NCBI GenBank assembly: GCA_963995505.1
Contig: OZ023183.1
Span: 12,582,671 to 12,646,670 of the forward strand
DNA length: 64,000 bases
Direction of reading: 5' to 3'
DNA from: Hypericum androsaemum
Taxonomy: Eukaryota; Streptophyta; Magnoliopsida; Malpighiales; Hypericaceae
Under the pieces are notes generated by a model that saw only the letters and a program-made list of their open reading frames with translations, was not told the DNA's origin and searched no databases. Below are positions 22,517 to 34,154 of this stretch, piece by piece. Position 1 is the stretch's first letter. The number at the start of each line of letters is the position of its first letter. The position numbers were made by a program, and so were the translations under genes.

Positions 22517-24670
22517 GGGGGAGACTTTACTTTGTAATTATATTGGTGATATATACAAATTTCTATCGGCATAATAATTCCTGACCACCTGTGCAATTGT
22601 CAATTGTTAATCCACACACGCTTGGCCTTGGACCTGCGTCCGTGTCAATCCCGTCGTCGACTGTCACCCCAAAAAATTTGAATAAAACATATAAAATAAT
22701 TCTTATTTTGACAAACTCAGTTCGAATTTGATGGTTTATAATTCGTACTCGAATTTATCTTTGGACGAATTGAATATGAATCATAATTTTAATAACTCGA
22801 ATTTAACGAATTATAATTCGATTCGATTTGTGTTCACCCATATCCTTAATTCAACAAATAATTTACAATATTAGAAGAACAAATATTCAATCTATTTAGT
22901 CTTTGACATACTTGCATAAATTAGACAAGTCGTACTTAAGGAAGACAAATAATAAATTGCCATAAGATCAACCATTGCACATTAAAGACAAAATATGTTT
23001 TCAAAGATATGAAAAATACAAACGACAATTCTACTTTTCAAATTAATCTGAGGTTCCATAATAAGTTGATAATATTTTATACGAAAGTATCTCCAAAGTC
23101 CGTCAACAACTATATATCTGAACAAAGATATATCGTTGTTTGTATGAGAATTATAGTTAATGTATCAATTAGGATAAAGAATGATACATTAAATGTTACT
23201 ATTAGCTAAGTCATCTTTTTTTTTTGGGGTATAATTTTTGTATAATAGTTGAACGGGGATGCTCGTTGTGGGATGCTCTTAGGCAACCTTCGTCAAATTT
23301 GGTCCCTGCGACCGGGTCCTGTACTGCCTGGTAAGTTCTCACGTCTGTCCTAATGGTCTTCATCTACTGCTGTTCTTCTGCTTGGATTGTATTAGAGGCG
23401 CTATTCTGGGTTTGTTTTACTCCAATTTTGGCAGTTACCTCTTGTCAATTGTCACAGATTTTTAGTCCAGTTCTTTGCTTCTGCGGGCAGATTTGTTTGG
23501 AATTCAAAGTTTATTTCATTTGGAATTAAAAGATCAAAATTTTTTAAATTCTAGAATGAATCAATGAAAAAACATGTTAAGAAAGATTACACGCAAAAAT
23601 GCTCTATCGAGATCGAACTTCGACCCTAGATGGTTCTGGCCCGCGAAGGATTCATTTACTCAAGGTACTCTCCGCCTAAAATTTGAGTATCACCCACCTA
23701 TTATAATCCTCGTATATTCCAATCAAAGGTCGTTCCGGAGACGGTACTAGACAAATAAGGATTGAACCTTATTCCTACATTATATGACCCGAACAATTCA
23801 ATCAGAAATATTTTACATCCCAGAAAGGCTCGAATTGGAGATATCATTATTTCTGGTACAGAAGTTTCTATAAAAATGAGAAATGTCCCTATCTCAACAC
23901 ATATGGATATTGGCTTTGCATTTTTTTAGGCGTCTAACTCGATGTAAAGATTTTGCACATTTGTCTTTGGTGATCAGTAAAGATTTATTTACCTTTCAAA
24001 AAAAATTGTATAATTTGTTTGATATGATATACAAAATTTAGCCGAAGAAGGAGAAACTAATAGTAACTAAAATAAACAAAATGGAAAGAGCTGCACATAC
24101 ATAGGATCATAAATACTCAATATTTTAATGTATGAAGAAATTGACTGATCAAGACATTCTATTATTTTTTACTTTCTGATATTTCAAAACCAGCTGATCT
24201 ATGTGAGTTCAAATTTTGATCCTTCTCCGATGAAACACAATTTAAAGTGCCAAAAAAACTCCAAGTCCACCAAAAATAAAAAAAGCCATAGCTTAAAACT
24301 ATTCCCATCTCCCAGTTACGCGTGCCTTCCTTCGCCGGTCCCTCTTGTTCAAGTAAGGTGGTATATGGGAATGATTTTTAATGGTTAATTAATAAATCGA
24401 TCTACTTATAATAAATGGCATCAACAACTAATAAGAAGTTAATGTTCAAAGATAAGATCAACGATCGTTAAAATATATTTCGGAGCTCACAACATTATAA
24501 ATATTTTCCACCATCTCTCCCCCGGGAATCAGCTTTTCTGGTTACGCATATCCCATTGTCGCAAGACAAGGATAACCCTTTTTTGCCAGAAAAAAAAACT
24601 TGTAGAAGGCTTCGTCTTCCCACAAAAAGAAAAAAAAATAAGAAACAAGTATTCTAAACAAATTAAAGAA
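22517..24670. other. intergenic AT-rich DNA
   Basis: No intact gene. Segments near 22690-22830 are rich in TTCGAATT-type motifs in both orientations, as in decayed hAT or MITE sequence, but no border pair was found. A plastid-like fragment sits at about 23790-23915. Confidence 0.55.
23790..23915 (+). pseudogene. rpl2: plastid rpl2-like fragment (nuclear plastid DNA)
   Basis: One frame reads YDPN, then [20 protein letters not shown] and IKMRN. This fits the middle of chloroplast ribosomal protein L2 (family motif ILHPRGA.IGDTIVSGTEVPIKMGN). A short piece between YDPN and ILHPR is missing compared with the plastid protein as I remember it. Only about 120 bp is recognisable. A mitochondrial or nuclear L2 source is possible. 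Confidence 0.55.
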
Positions 24671-25950
24671 TCAAAATCCAATAACCCAGAAACTAGCCAC
24701 CAATAGAATCCCGAGCATCCATGGAGCCCACCACCTTGAAGGGCTTGCGACGTCTGATCCATTGCACACTAACTTTTGATTATGATACGTACAAACCGTT
24801 TGCTTGCTGAAAATGGCCACACAAATAAACATGCAAATTAGTTTAGGAGACGGGTTAAACAAAATCGAGCATATAAATAACGGGTAGGTAATCAACCCAC
24901 TCTGATACCAAGTGTAGTTTGGGGACATAATGGACATGTATCAATCCACTCTGAGACAACATATAGATAAATTTTGGACACTTAGAAATAATTTTGCCAC
25001 TTACAACAAACAATGCGTTAATTTCGAGATAAATACTGTTGGTTTTAATTATATACTGACCTGGAACCACAGAAGCTGACGACGTAATCCGTTCCGGTGC
25101 AAGTGAAAATGCTGGTAGGATCGTCGTACGCGTAACTATAAGCCGTAGGACATGCTTCCTTGAACTTCTTGGAGTAGAACGTAGGCTGGCACACCACAGG
25201 ATTACCAAAAACCCCTTTGCAACAGTACTCGTCGGTGCCGTACACGTCGCAGGCGCTCCGGCAACCGATCACCTTGCCGTTGGACTTAACGGCGAGCTCC
25301 GACGGGCAAAAGCTCCTCAAATCGGACGTGCAACCGACCACACTACAGTTTCCCTTGCCATTTATTGGTGTAACGGTCAACGGCAAGTTGAACCCATCCA
25401 CGAGGCTAACATCGTAATAATCCTGTGCCACGAGGGTAAATTCGGCAAGAGTGGCCGGGGGATTCCCGGAGGCCTGGCACTTGAGGGTGGACCCGCAGGC
25501 ACCCGTTTGGCACGACCCGTTTCCGGCTTTGTCGAAGTTGCAGCCCGTTCGGGCCCAGATCCGACCTGACCAGCCCACCGGGGCGGTGAAGACTATGGAT
25601 TGTCCGGATTTTAGGTGAAACCCGCCGCCGTTGAAGTTGTCACCTGGGAATATGGCTGGCCATATTGTCTCCTTGCAATAGTTTACCATGGTGAAAACTC
25701 GTAGACTTTCTCCCATTTTTACCCCTACAAACCAAACATAGATAAAAATTGCAATCATCGGTTAATTTTTTTATTGGTGAAAAAATATTATGTATATAGC
25801 TACATAATAGAAAATTTCATATTCGGAACATCACACTACACATATTGGAAAAGCACTATAATTTAGGTTACTTTCATAATTTAATTAGTTACCTGTTGAG
25901 GCCAAGAATAGGAAGAGGAGGAGTGGGGGAAAGAAACAACGACATGCCAT
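24671..25950 (-). CDS. thaumatin-like protein (PR-5 family), GPI-anchor type, 3 exons
   Basis: Exons on minus: 25893-25950, 25061-25724 and 24671-24806 (58 + 664 + 136 = 858 bp, 285 aa), with GT-AG introns that keep the frame. Exon 1 gives a signal peptide (MACRCFFPPLLLFLFLAST), a better start than the first Met of the exon-2 ORF. Exon 2 holds the thaumatin fold: IWARTGCNFD, CQTGACGS, the YYDVSLVDGFNLP segment and all 16 conserved cysteines. Exon 3 adds two cysteines and ends in a hydrophobic tail (WMLGILLVASFWVIGF), typical of GPI attachment. Such proteins are secreted to the cell surface and wall. Some bind beta-glucans or inhibit fungi, but the specific role here is unknown. No defect is visible. 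Confidence 0.88.
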
Positions 25951-26387
25951 ACTTCTTGTATCAGTCTTTTGGCAGTGGGAATAGGAAACAAATGGCGTTG
26001 GCTTCTGCGTAATACTTAAAAGCGAAATGGGTTAGGAATAACGTGCAAAGGGAGGGAGGTTCAGATCAAATTAGTGGTCGGTCGGCTATCGGGAAACTTC
26101 TGTGGAATTTGCTTTAGAGAAGGACGATTCCTTTCCTAATCCTCTCGTGCAAGTTTATCCAGGTTCCATTCCTTCCTTTCCTGTGTTTTTTTCTTTGGCT
26201 CCGATGCAGGAGATTTGTTTTACTTTAATTTATTTGAAGTAAATTGCAATTACGTGAAGAATTTATGACAATTAATGACTTTTTTTCCTCGGATGCTTAA
26301 CCTCCTAAAACCCATCATTTTATATCTTTCAAGTCCAAGCCAAGCCCATTTGCAGTGTCCAGCCCAACGGGAAATTTGAAGTCCATT
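25951..26387. other. upstream region of the thaumatin-like gene
   Basis: About 440 bp between the start codon of the minus-strand gene and a small hAT element. A weak AT-rich site near 26010-26020 could serve as a TATA box, but it is not convincing. Confidence 0.45.
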
Positions 26388-26395
26388 GGTGAGAG

Positions 26396-26880
26396 TAGGG
26401 TAAGCAAACGGTTCAGACCCAAGAACCATTTTCAGAGAATATTGGGAACCTAACCAGACTATTTGTCCAGAACCGGCTCTGGACCAGACCTAATGTAATT
26501 TTTGGTCCGGTTCGGTACAAAATAGAAATACCTGTAATTTAGAAAATTAGAAAAATGACGATTTTGCACACGCACAAAAGAGTTCATCCAATAGCACATT
26601 GTGGAATATAACAATTTTGTAAAGCTAATAGAAAAGCATGGTAAATCTTTAATTTTTGAATTGGAGAAGGTGTGTCAAGTTACATGCTTACATGAGAACA
26701 AATCCGATGTTCGGTTTTATATGGTTCTCTATGGAGAGAACTGGACCAGAATCTACAGAAAATTCTTTTGCTTGGAAGGAACCAAGCCGAACCAAACCTT
26801 TTATGGGCCCAATTTTGAACAAAAAAGTTGGTTCTATTTGGATCAGTTTTGCGATTTTCGGTCTATTTGCTCACCACTTA
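26396..26880. mobile_element. non-autonomous hAT element (485 bp)
   Basis: Flanked by an exact 8-bp direct repeat GGTGAGAG (26388-26395 and 26881-26888). Ends are TAGGGTAAGCAAACGG and, inverted, TAAGTGGTGAGCAAAT, an imperfect pair of the common plant hAT type. Subterminal GGTTC/GAACC motifs recur. Short ORFs inside are not genes. Confidence 0.82.
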
Positions 26881-26888
26881 GGTGAGAG

Positions 26889-27710
26889 TACTTCCGCATG
26901 CCCAACGTTGGTACCAATGGTCTACATCTAATTGTAATTGATCGGAGATTGTGACCTTGTGATTAGCTATTTATTAGTTAGGGCAGACATGACTCTCGTA
27001 TTAAAATAGAATATGTTTTTAAAGCGATTGTTAATACTAACTATATCCAATAGTCTTGCTTCACAATATTGGAATATGCGGCAGTTTGCAATTATCTAGC
27101 TATGTTTCTACTTTTTTTCTTTTACCATATGTACAAAAACACCCTATTGCCGGAGAAGTCCAAGTGTTGCTTCTGATGCAAGCTCTTAACAGGATGCCTC
27201 TGTCTCTCATCCATGTCCCTTGAGGATCAGGAGTGGTACTTCTAGACACGGATGCATAAAGAACAGCAGCATAAGAGTAAGATGAAGGGTGAGCAACGTT
27301 CTGGACACTTTGCATTATGATTTATGCATCTTTTGTACGGTCCAAGTCCAGTAGGCAGTTTTTGAGAGTTGGAATATGACCGCAGTTCGCCGAGAAGAAA
27401 ACTAGAAGTTGGTGTTCGCGCAGAAAAAATGACCGGAAGTTTGAGTTGGCCGTGACAAAAATAAAAAAAGCAGATGACATCAGTGAGGGATCCGAGGGTA
27501 TAATAAAACCAAACACGGGAGACGGTAAAATCATTTATCAAAAATACGGGACCAAATCGTAGATTTAACCATAAACGAAGAATCTGAGAATAATTTGCCA
27601 ACAAAAATTTATCACCGCTAACTTTGGAACGAGCTTTTTTTTTCTGTTGCAAATACTATCTCCCCCACAAGGGAAATTCTATTTTCCAACTAATCAGATT
27701 ATTTATTTTA
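26889..27710. other. intergenic; possible decayed MULE end
   Basis: The segment at about 27340-27590 includes GATGACATCAGTGAGGG, TATAATAAAA and similar words. These also occur, in the same order, in the right end of the Pack-MULE-like element at 58560-58680. This suggests an old relative. No matching left end or target duplication was found. Confidence 0.4.
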
Positions 27711-27940
27711 TGTTATAAATAATCTATAATCTAAGCAAATGAATATAGAGAGTGATATGGAAGAGAGTAGAGAATGAAGTTCTCATTAATAGATCAAGAA
27801 TTGTATACAAATGGTAATGGCATAAGTCCTATTTATAGGTCAATATTTCACCTACTACTTACCTACTATTCCACTAAACTTGTTAATGGAGAATTAGGTG
27901 AAGTGGAGAAGTAGGTGATGGCATCCATTAATACATAATA
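27711..27940 (-). repeat. 3' LTR of copia element C
   Basis: 230 bp, preceded on minus by the polypurine tract (27941-27951). On minus it starts TATTATG rather than the usual TG and ends TATAACA. A TATA-like CCTATTTATAGG lies at about 27829-27840. Confidence 0.9.
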
Positions 27941-28148
27941 CTCCCCCTTGGATGCCATCTGAATAATGTGCCTCATTAAAACCTTATTAGGAAAAACCTT
28001 ATGGGAAAAATCCTAATCAAAGGAAAAAGAGTACATCATCATAAAATTACTGCCTCATTAAAACCTTACTCGGAAAACCCATTGGGACAAAATCGTGGTT
28101 AAGAAAAAAGAGTACAGTGTAAAATGATATCTCCCCCTCATGTCTACA

Positions 28149-31100
28149 TCATTTGAGATCTCTGAGTCGTTTCAGACCAATATTACGAACATGCTTCTCA
28201 AAAACTGTAGTGGGCAGGGATTTCGTGAACAAATCTGCCAAATTGTCACTTGAACGAATTTGTTGAACACTTATCTCCCCATCCTTTTGAAGATCATGTG
28301 TGAAAAAGAACTTTGGTGATATATGTTTTGTCCGATCACCTTTAATATATCCTTCTTTTAATTGTGCGATGCATGCAGCATTATCCTCATATAAGGTCGT
28401 AGGTATTCCCTTTTGAAAAGGTAATCCACAAGATTCTCGAATGTGTTTGACAATAGATCTCAACCAAACACATTCTCGACTTGCTTCGTGAATAGCCAAA
28501 ATCTCAGAATGATTAGATGAGGTGGCTGCTATAGTTTGTTTCATGGAGCGCCATGAAATGGCAGTACCTCCATATGTAAATAAGTATCCGGTTTGCGATC
28601 GACCATTGTGAGGATCAGATAAATATCCTGCATCTGCATATCCAATTACTTCTGCCTCTGAGATACTAGGGTAATACAAACCCATATCCATTGTACCTCG
28701 AAGATAACGCAATATTTGTTTTACTCCAGTCCAATGTCTTCTTGTAGGTGAAGAACTGTATCTTGCTAGTAAATTAACAGAAAATGATATATCATGTCGT
28801 GTATGACTAGCGAGATACATTAGCGCACCTATTGCACTAAGATATGGTACTTCAGGACCAAGAAATTCTTCACCATTTTCTCGAGGACTAAAAGGGTCTT
28901 TTTTCACATCAAGTGACCTTACAACCATTGGAATGTTCAACGGATGCGCTTTATCCATATTGAAACGCTTCAGCACCTTTGCTATATAGGAAGATTGGTG
29001 CATAAAAATTCCTTCTCCAAAATGTTCAATTTGCAATCCGAGACATAATTTGGTCTTTCCCAAATCTTTCATTTCAAATTCATTTTTCAAACAATCAACT
29101 GCCTTTTGGATCTCTTCAGGAGTTCCAATGATATTGAGATCATCAACATAAACTGCAATTATAACGAACTCAGGTTCAGATCTCCTTATAAAAATACATG
29201 GGCAGATTGGATCATTCTTATAGCCTTCCTTTAATAAGTAGTCACTAAGGCGATTATACCACATACGCCCTGATTGTTTCAATCCATATAAAGATCGACA
29301 TAATTTGATCGAGTATAGTCCCTTTTGACTAGAATCACGTACTTCTGGTACGTTGAATCCTTCTGGGATTCTCATATAAATGTCACTATCTAGTGAACCA
29401 TATAAATAGGCTGTAACAATATCCATAAGATGCATATTCAACTTTTCATGTACTGCCAGACTTATCAAATATCGAAACGTGGTTGCATCCACCACAGGAG
29501 AATATGTCTCTTCATAATCAATACCAGGTCTTTGAGAAAAACCTTGTGCGACAAATACCCATTTATATCCTACGGGTTTCACCCCTTTGGGTGTGCGGAC
29601 TACAGGTCCGAAAACTTCACGTTTCGCAAGTGAATCTAATTCAGATTTTATTGCGTCTTTCCAATTTGGCCAATCTTTTCTATGCATGCATTCCTTGATA
29701 GATTTTGGCTCTAGATCCTCTTCATCTTCCATAATATTTAGCGCTACATGGTAGGCAAAAATATCGTCGACGATAACTTTATTTCTGTTCCATTTTTCTC
29801 CAGTCATAACATAATTTATTGAGATCTCATGATTATCACAATGTTCAGGTACCTGATCTTTCATTGGAAGCGACTCATCTAGAGTCTGCCCTTCCTTGAT
29901 ATTAATATTGACTGGGGACTCTTCAGGAGTCAAGATATCCTCGATTTGACCATCTTGATATTTTGCTCCTTTTCTTTTACGAGGATTTTTATCTTTGGAA
30001 CCAATAGGTCTACCATGTTTAATTTGTGCCTTATTTTCATTGGCAATAATTGATCGTCCTTCAGGGACATCAATTCTAAAAGGAGCATTAGCAGCCGGAA
30101 TATGTGACTTAGTCACTCTCTTTGGGTCAGCAAAAGCGTCCGGCAATTGATTAGCTAAATTCTGCAGATGAATTATCTTTTGAACTTCAAGTTCACTTTG
30201 CTTTGTGCGAGGATCTAAATAACACAATGATAATTCATTCCAGCTAATATCCTTTTCAGGCTGCTTAGTTTCTCCCCCTAATGTTGGAAATATTGATTCA
30301 TCGAAATGACAATCGGCAAAACATGCCGTAAATATATCTCCAGTACGTGGCTCAATGTACTTTATTATCGATGGAGATTCAAACCCAACATATATTCCCA
30401 ACCTTCTTTGGGGTCCCATTTTAGTGCGTTGTGGTGGAGCAATTGGAATATAAACCGCACATCCAAAAATTCTTAGATGGGAAATATTTGGTTCCTGACC
30501 ATGAACCAATTGTAATGGGGAGAATTCATGATAACTTGTTGGCCTGATGCGAATTAACATTGCTGCATGTAAAACAGCATGTCCCCAAGCAGAAATAGGG
30601 AGTTTCGCTCTCATTAGTAATGGCCTTGCAATTAATTGAATCCGTTTAATAAATGATTCGGCAAGACCATTTTGAGTGTGAACATGAGCTACAGGATGTT
30701 CAACGTTTATACCAATGGCCATACAATAATCATTGAATGTTTGAGAAGTGAATTCACCAGCATTATCAAGACGAATGGTCTTAATGGGATTATCTGGAAA
30801 ATGAGCTCGTAATCGAATTAACTGAGCTAGTAATCTCGCAAACGCCAGGTTGCAAGTTGATAATAAAGATACATGTGACCATCTAGTTGATGCATCAATT
30901 AATACCATAAAGTATTTAAATGGTCCACATGGTGGATGAATAGGTCCACATATATCACCATGTATACGTTCCAAAAATCCGAGGGATGCAGTCCCAATTT
31001 TAGCTGGTGATGGCCTGGTTATTAATTTTCCTTGAGAGCATGCAACGCATGACAATTCATTGGATAGGAAAATCTTCTGGTTCCTTAAAGAATGTCCACA

Positions 31101-31673
31101 TGAATTGTTAATAACTCTTCGCATCATTATTGACCCGGGATGGCCCAACCGGTCATGCCAAATCGCAAAATCAGTAAACTTCAGGTTTACTGTTGCATGT
31201 GCCTCCATTGCACTAATATACGTATAATATAAACCACATGAATAAGCGGGTAGCTTTTTCAACACGCACCTTTTACCCGAAATAATATTTATAATAGACA
31301 AATATTCTTTGTTTCCTTCATTTGTTGTCTCAACATGATACCCATTTTGGCGTATATCTTTGAAACTTAATAAGTTTCTTTGAGACTTAGGAGAATATAA
31401 TGCATTATTTATGCAAAAATTTGTACCTCCAGGTAATAATAAATTAGCTCTTCCAGAGCCTTCAATTAAATTCGTAGTACCTGATATAGTACTAACATTT
31501 GCCTTTTGCATTTGTAAATGAAGGAAATATTTATCATCCTTAAGTATGGTGTGCGTTGTAGCACTATCTGCTAAACACAGATCTCTTTCTCGAGTAGATG
31601 AGCCAACTCGTGCTAATTCCATACTCTTCATAATGAGAAAAATATTTATATTAAATTTAAGCAATGAAAACAT
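28149..31673 (-). CDS. pol: copia Pol polyprotein of element C (protease-integrase-RT-RNase H)
   Basis: Uninterrupted 1,174-aa frame. Protease active site LADSATTH sits near residue 35. The pre-integrase HHCC region is HDRLGH then CVACSQGK (about 172-218). Integrase D-D-E core: HGDICGP, RLDNAGEF, NGLAESFIKR. Reverse transcriptase: YKWVFVAQGFSQRPG, then AVYVDDLNIIG (about 845). RNase H: YADAGYLSD, YEDNAACI, KHISPKFF near the end. This is the standard copia order and a normal pol length. The first 15 or so residues before KSMELARVG are probably not native, since gag should precede. The upstream gag is broken, so gag-pol is not made as one protein. Confidence 0.93.
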   Translation of the reverse strand: MFSLLKFNINIFLIMKSMELARVGSSTRERDLCLADSATTHTILKDDKYFLHLQMQKANVSTISGTTNLIEGSGRANLLLPGGTNFCINNALYSPKSQRNLLSFKDIRQNGYHVETTNEGNKEYLSIINIISGKRCVLKKLPAYSCGLYYTYISAMEAHATVNLKFTDFAIWHDRLGHPGSIMMRRVINNSCGHSLRNQKIFLSNELSCVACSQGKLITRPSPAKIGTASLGFLERIHGDICGPIHPPCGPFKYFMVLIDASTRWSHVSLLSTCNLAFARLLAQLIRLRAHFPDNPIKTIRLDNAGEFTSQTFNDYCMAIGINVEHPVAHVHTQNGLAESFIKRIQLIARPLLMRAKLPISAWGHAVLHAAMLIRIRPTSYHEFSPLQLVHGQEPNISHLRIFGCAVYIPIAPPQRTKMGPQRRLGIYVGFESPSIIKYIEPRTGDIFTACFADCHFDESIFPTLGGETKQPEKDISWNELSLCYLDPRTKQSELEVQKIIHLQNLANQLPDAFADPKRVTKSHIPAANAPFRIDVPEGRSIIANENKAQIKHGRPIGSKDKNPRKRKGAKYQDGQIEDILTPEESPVNINIKEGQTLDESLPMKDQVPEHCDNHEISINYVMTGEKWNRNKVIVDDIFAYHVALNIMEDEEDLEPKSIKECMHRKDWPNWKDAIKSELDSLAKREVFGPVVRTPKGVKPVGYKWVFVAQGFSQRPGIDYEETYSPVVDATTFRYLISLAVHEKLNMHLMDIVTAYLYGSLDSDIYMRIPEGFNVPEVRDSSQKGLYSIKLCRSLYGLKQSGRMWYNRLSDYLLKEGYKNDPICPCIFIRRSEPEFVIIAVYVDDLNIIGTPEEIQKAVDCLKNEFEMKDLGKTKLCLGLQIEHFGEGIFMHQSSYIAKVLKRFNMDKAHPLNIPMVVRSLDVKKDPFSPRENGEEFLGPEVPYLSAIGALMYLASHTRHDISFSVNLLARYSSSPTRRHWTGVKQILRYLRGTMDMGLYYPSISEAEVIGYADAGYLSDPHNGRSQTGYLFTYGGTAISWRSMKQTIAATSSNHSEILAIHEASRECVWLRSIVKHIRESCGLPFQKGIPTTLYEDNAACIAQLKEGYIKGDRTKHISPKFFFTHDLQKDGEISVQQIRSSDNLADLFTKSLPTTVFEKHVRNIGLKRLRDLK

Positions 31674-31689
31674 GATGAGAAAAATTTTA

Positions 31690-32300
31690 TAGGAGACATT
31701 ACCTTAAAATTAAGCACCGAAAATATGATAATGAAAAATGCCAGGAAATATACTTAAGAAATGAACAAGAACATGGATATTAAACTGCTATTCAATAAGG
31801 AAATCAGTAATATCCAAAATGAGTGAAGTCATTGAGGCCAAATTCAGGGCTACCATCCATGTTCATAATGCCAGAGCCATAATCTTGATAAAGCTCAACT
31901 AGATACTTTGGTGCACAACAGGTGCGAGCTCAGTGGCCTTTGCATCCACAACGATGACATGAATTTTCCATTTTTATTCCACTATCACCATCTCTTCGTG
32001 GTTTCTTTTCTTTGTTCTCCCACTTCAGGTGGCGAGACGTGTTCTTAAAATTACCACCACAGTAACCATATCCTCAACAATCATTATCATGTCCACGACC
32101 GTGACACCGACCTATTAAATTTTGTCACATTTACTTCAGGGAATGGAGCATAACCAGTTGGACGGGCCTCTATAATTAAATTTTGTCACATTCACTTCAG
32201 GGAATGGAGCATAACCAGTTGGACGGGCCTCTATAATTAAAATTTATCACATTCACTTCAGGGAATGGAGCATAACTATTAAATTTTAGTCCAGAAATCC
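31690..32300 (-). pseudogene. gag: remnant of gag C-terminus of element C
   Basis: On minus, a zinc knuckle CHRCGCKGH-stop-ARTC is at about 31963-31921, with a stop codon (TGA) inside it. Upstream is a segment reading ARPTGYAPFPEVN, present in tandem copies. The N-terminal two thirds of Gag are absent before the 5' leader. The frame is lost through the tandem repeat. Confidence 0.8.
32114..32280. repeat. 61-bp tandem repeat (2.7 copies) in gag of element C
   Basis: Units at 32114-32174, 32175-32235 and 32236-about 32280, nearly identical. Sixty-one is not a multiple of three, so each added unit shifts the gag frame. Confidence 0.93.
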
Positions 32301-32994
32301 AATTGCAATTAATCCAGGGACCAAAATGTTAGAGAATATTTTCTCTAACATATTAGATTTGATTTATCATAGATAAATATAATTGAGATAAAATTATTAT
32401 ATAGACATAACACAAATATAAGGAAACAAATGATTAAAATGATATTCTGTCCTTATTTGAAAATATGAGGAAATATAAAGTACGAATCAGTAATTTTGTC
32501 CCCTTTCCTTCCTTTTTTTTGTTCGGCGTGCATAATATCAGTTTAGTACCTATAAGTTTGAAGCGTGTGCAAACGAGGACAAATTCGATGTTCATTATGT
32601 AAACTTACAGTTCAGTCCCTAAAACTTTCTCGCGTGTGCGAATAAGGACATAATCCTTATCCGCGTTCCAAAACAAAATTTCTCATAGGTCCCTAGAGGT
32701 TTCTAATTATTTTATGAAAGGACAACAGGAGGTTTTTCATGAAAAATCTTTACCAAAAAAATCCGATTTTTGCAAAGAAAATTTTACAAAATTATTTCCT
32801 TTGAGAAAATCATTTATAAGCCAGAACTAAACTTCATATGTTTCAATAACATTGAGAATCCAACAACAATGAATAATTTTATATGAGAATCTAACAAGAA
32901 TGAATAATTATAAATTGTAAGAATACTTACAAAATTAAGCTCAATTCTTCTCAAGAAATTATTGAGAACTTGGTAGAGACTCGTGCTGATAACG

Positions 32995-33224
32995 TGTTAT
33001 AAATTATCTATAATCTAAGCAAATGAATATAGAGAATGATATGGAAGAGAGTAGAGAATGAAGTTCTCATTAATAGATCAAGAATTGTATACAAATGGTA
33101 ATAGCATAAGTCCTATTTATAGGTCAATATTTTACCTACTACTTACCTACTATTCCACTAAACTTGTTAATGGAGAATAAGGTGAAGTGGAGAAGTAGGT
33201 GATGGCATCCATTAATACATAATA
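32995..33224 (-). repeat. 5' LTR of copia element C
   Basis: 230 bp; pairs with 27711-27940. The primer-binding region lies at about 32980-32994. Confidence 0.9.
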
Positions 33225-33229
33225 TTTTA

Positions 33230-33879
33230 CTATATATTACTCTCTTACTTAAAACAAAAGATCTAATCAAGATAGTTTATATAAGTCAATTATCCTTCTT
33301 TTTCCATCCCTTTATAAGGCTCTCTTTCCTTCTTATTGTTGAGTATTTTTCTTCTTCTTATTTTCCTAGGAGAAGTTGAATTTTGAAGGTATAACCATAA
33401 CGAACTTTATCATTTTTCAAAATTCTTACTCAATTTGATCATAGAGTAGTCAGTTGAGTGGATGATACCAAAAATTATAAAGGAAAAAAAACTCTATTAT
33501 GACATCATAGATGAACTAGACATGATACACTCCCAAGTTCGATGTCGATCTAGTCTTTGTGAGGAAAAAAAAGTTAACTGGGGATAACTTTCAGCAAAAG
33601 CTCAGCATAAAGCCACGTAGTGATACGTCAAGATCAAGTCCCTTTCTATTGCAATCCACAGAAAACAAGGTCTATAATTATGCTCATACTTGCACATGTT
33701 AAGTCGCTTGGGATCGAAACAAGAAGAGTAGAAGAGCCAGGCCTCAGGTGCATGTACATGTCAGGTTGCCGATGATCACCTTTTATAAATTGGTATTGGC
33801 TCATACACGGAATGATTGTAACCATCGGATCCACGGCTATTATATGTTAGCTTATGTGCTAATGATTGTGTAGTAGCTA
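33230..33879. other. intergenic, nothing recognised
   Basis: AT-rich DNA between element C and a LINE remnant. Confidence 0.5.
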
Positions 33880-34140
33880 TCTATAATTCAAAGGGATAGC
33901 AATGCCTACTGGCTGTTTGCGGGAATTTTGTGGGGATTTGGAATCAAAGAAACAACACAATTTTTCAAGATGTCAAAGGTGACTGAGAACGTCTTAGGGT
34001 TTAAGAATGGTTGTATTGGTCTAATTCTGCGACAAAATTATTCCACCAAAACTCTTTTTATACGTAGAATCAATGGCGTGAAAATTTTTCCCTGATTATT
34101 AGGTTTCATCTCTCATGTAAGTAACCATTTTTTATTCATC
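33880..34140 (+). mobile_element. LINE zf-RVT tail remnant
   Basis: One frame reads GIWNQRNNTIFQDV, then EWLYWSNSATK after two stops. This is the W..RN..IF signature at the end of plant LINE polyproteins. It is short and decayed, and its borders are not defined. Copia D landed directly after it. Confidence 0.65.
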
Positions 34141-34154
34141 TTTGTGTAGGTCTG

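Larger units (their letters stand above)
27711..33224 (-). mobile_element. Ty1/copia element C, recent insertion
   Basis: 5,514-bp element on minus. Paired 230-bp LTRs (27711-27940 and 32995-33224) differ at about five positions by eye. The 5-bp target duplication is exact: TTTTA at 27706-27710 and 33225-33229. The primer-binding region next to the 5' LTR reads CGTTATCAGCACGAG on minus, and the purine tract CCAAGGGGGAG lies next to the 3' LTR. Pol is a single open frame but gag is rearranged, so independent movement is unlikely, though trans-mobilisation is conceivable. Confidence 0.95.

Noticed and set aside
19930..22850. Possible hAT element enclosing the RRM fragment, from TAGGAGTGACC near 19940 to TTCACCCATATCCTTA near 22845
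   Set aside because: The ends pair poorly and no 8-bp duplication could be found.
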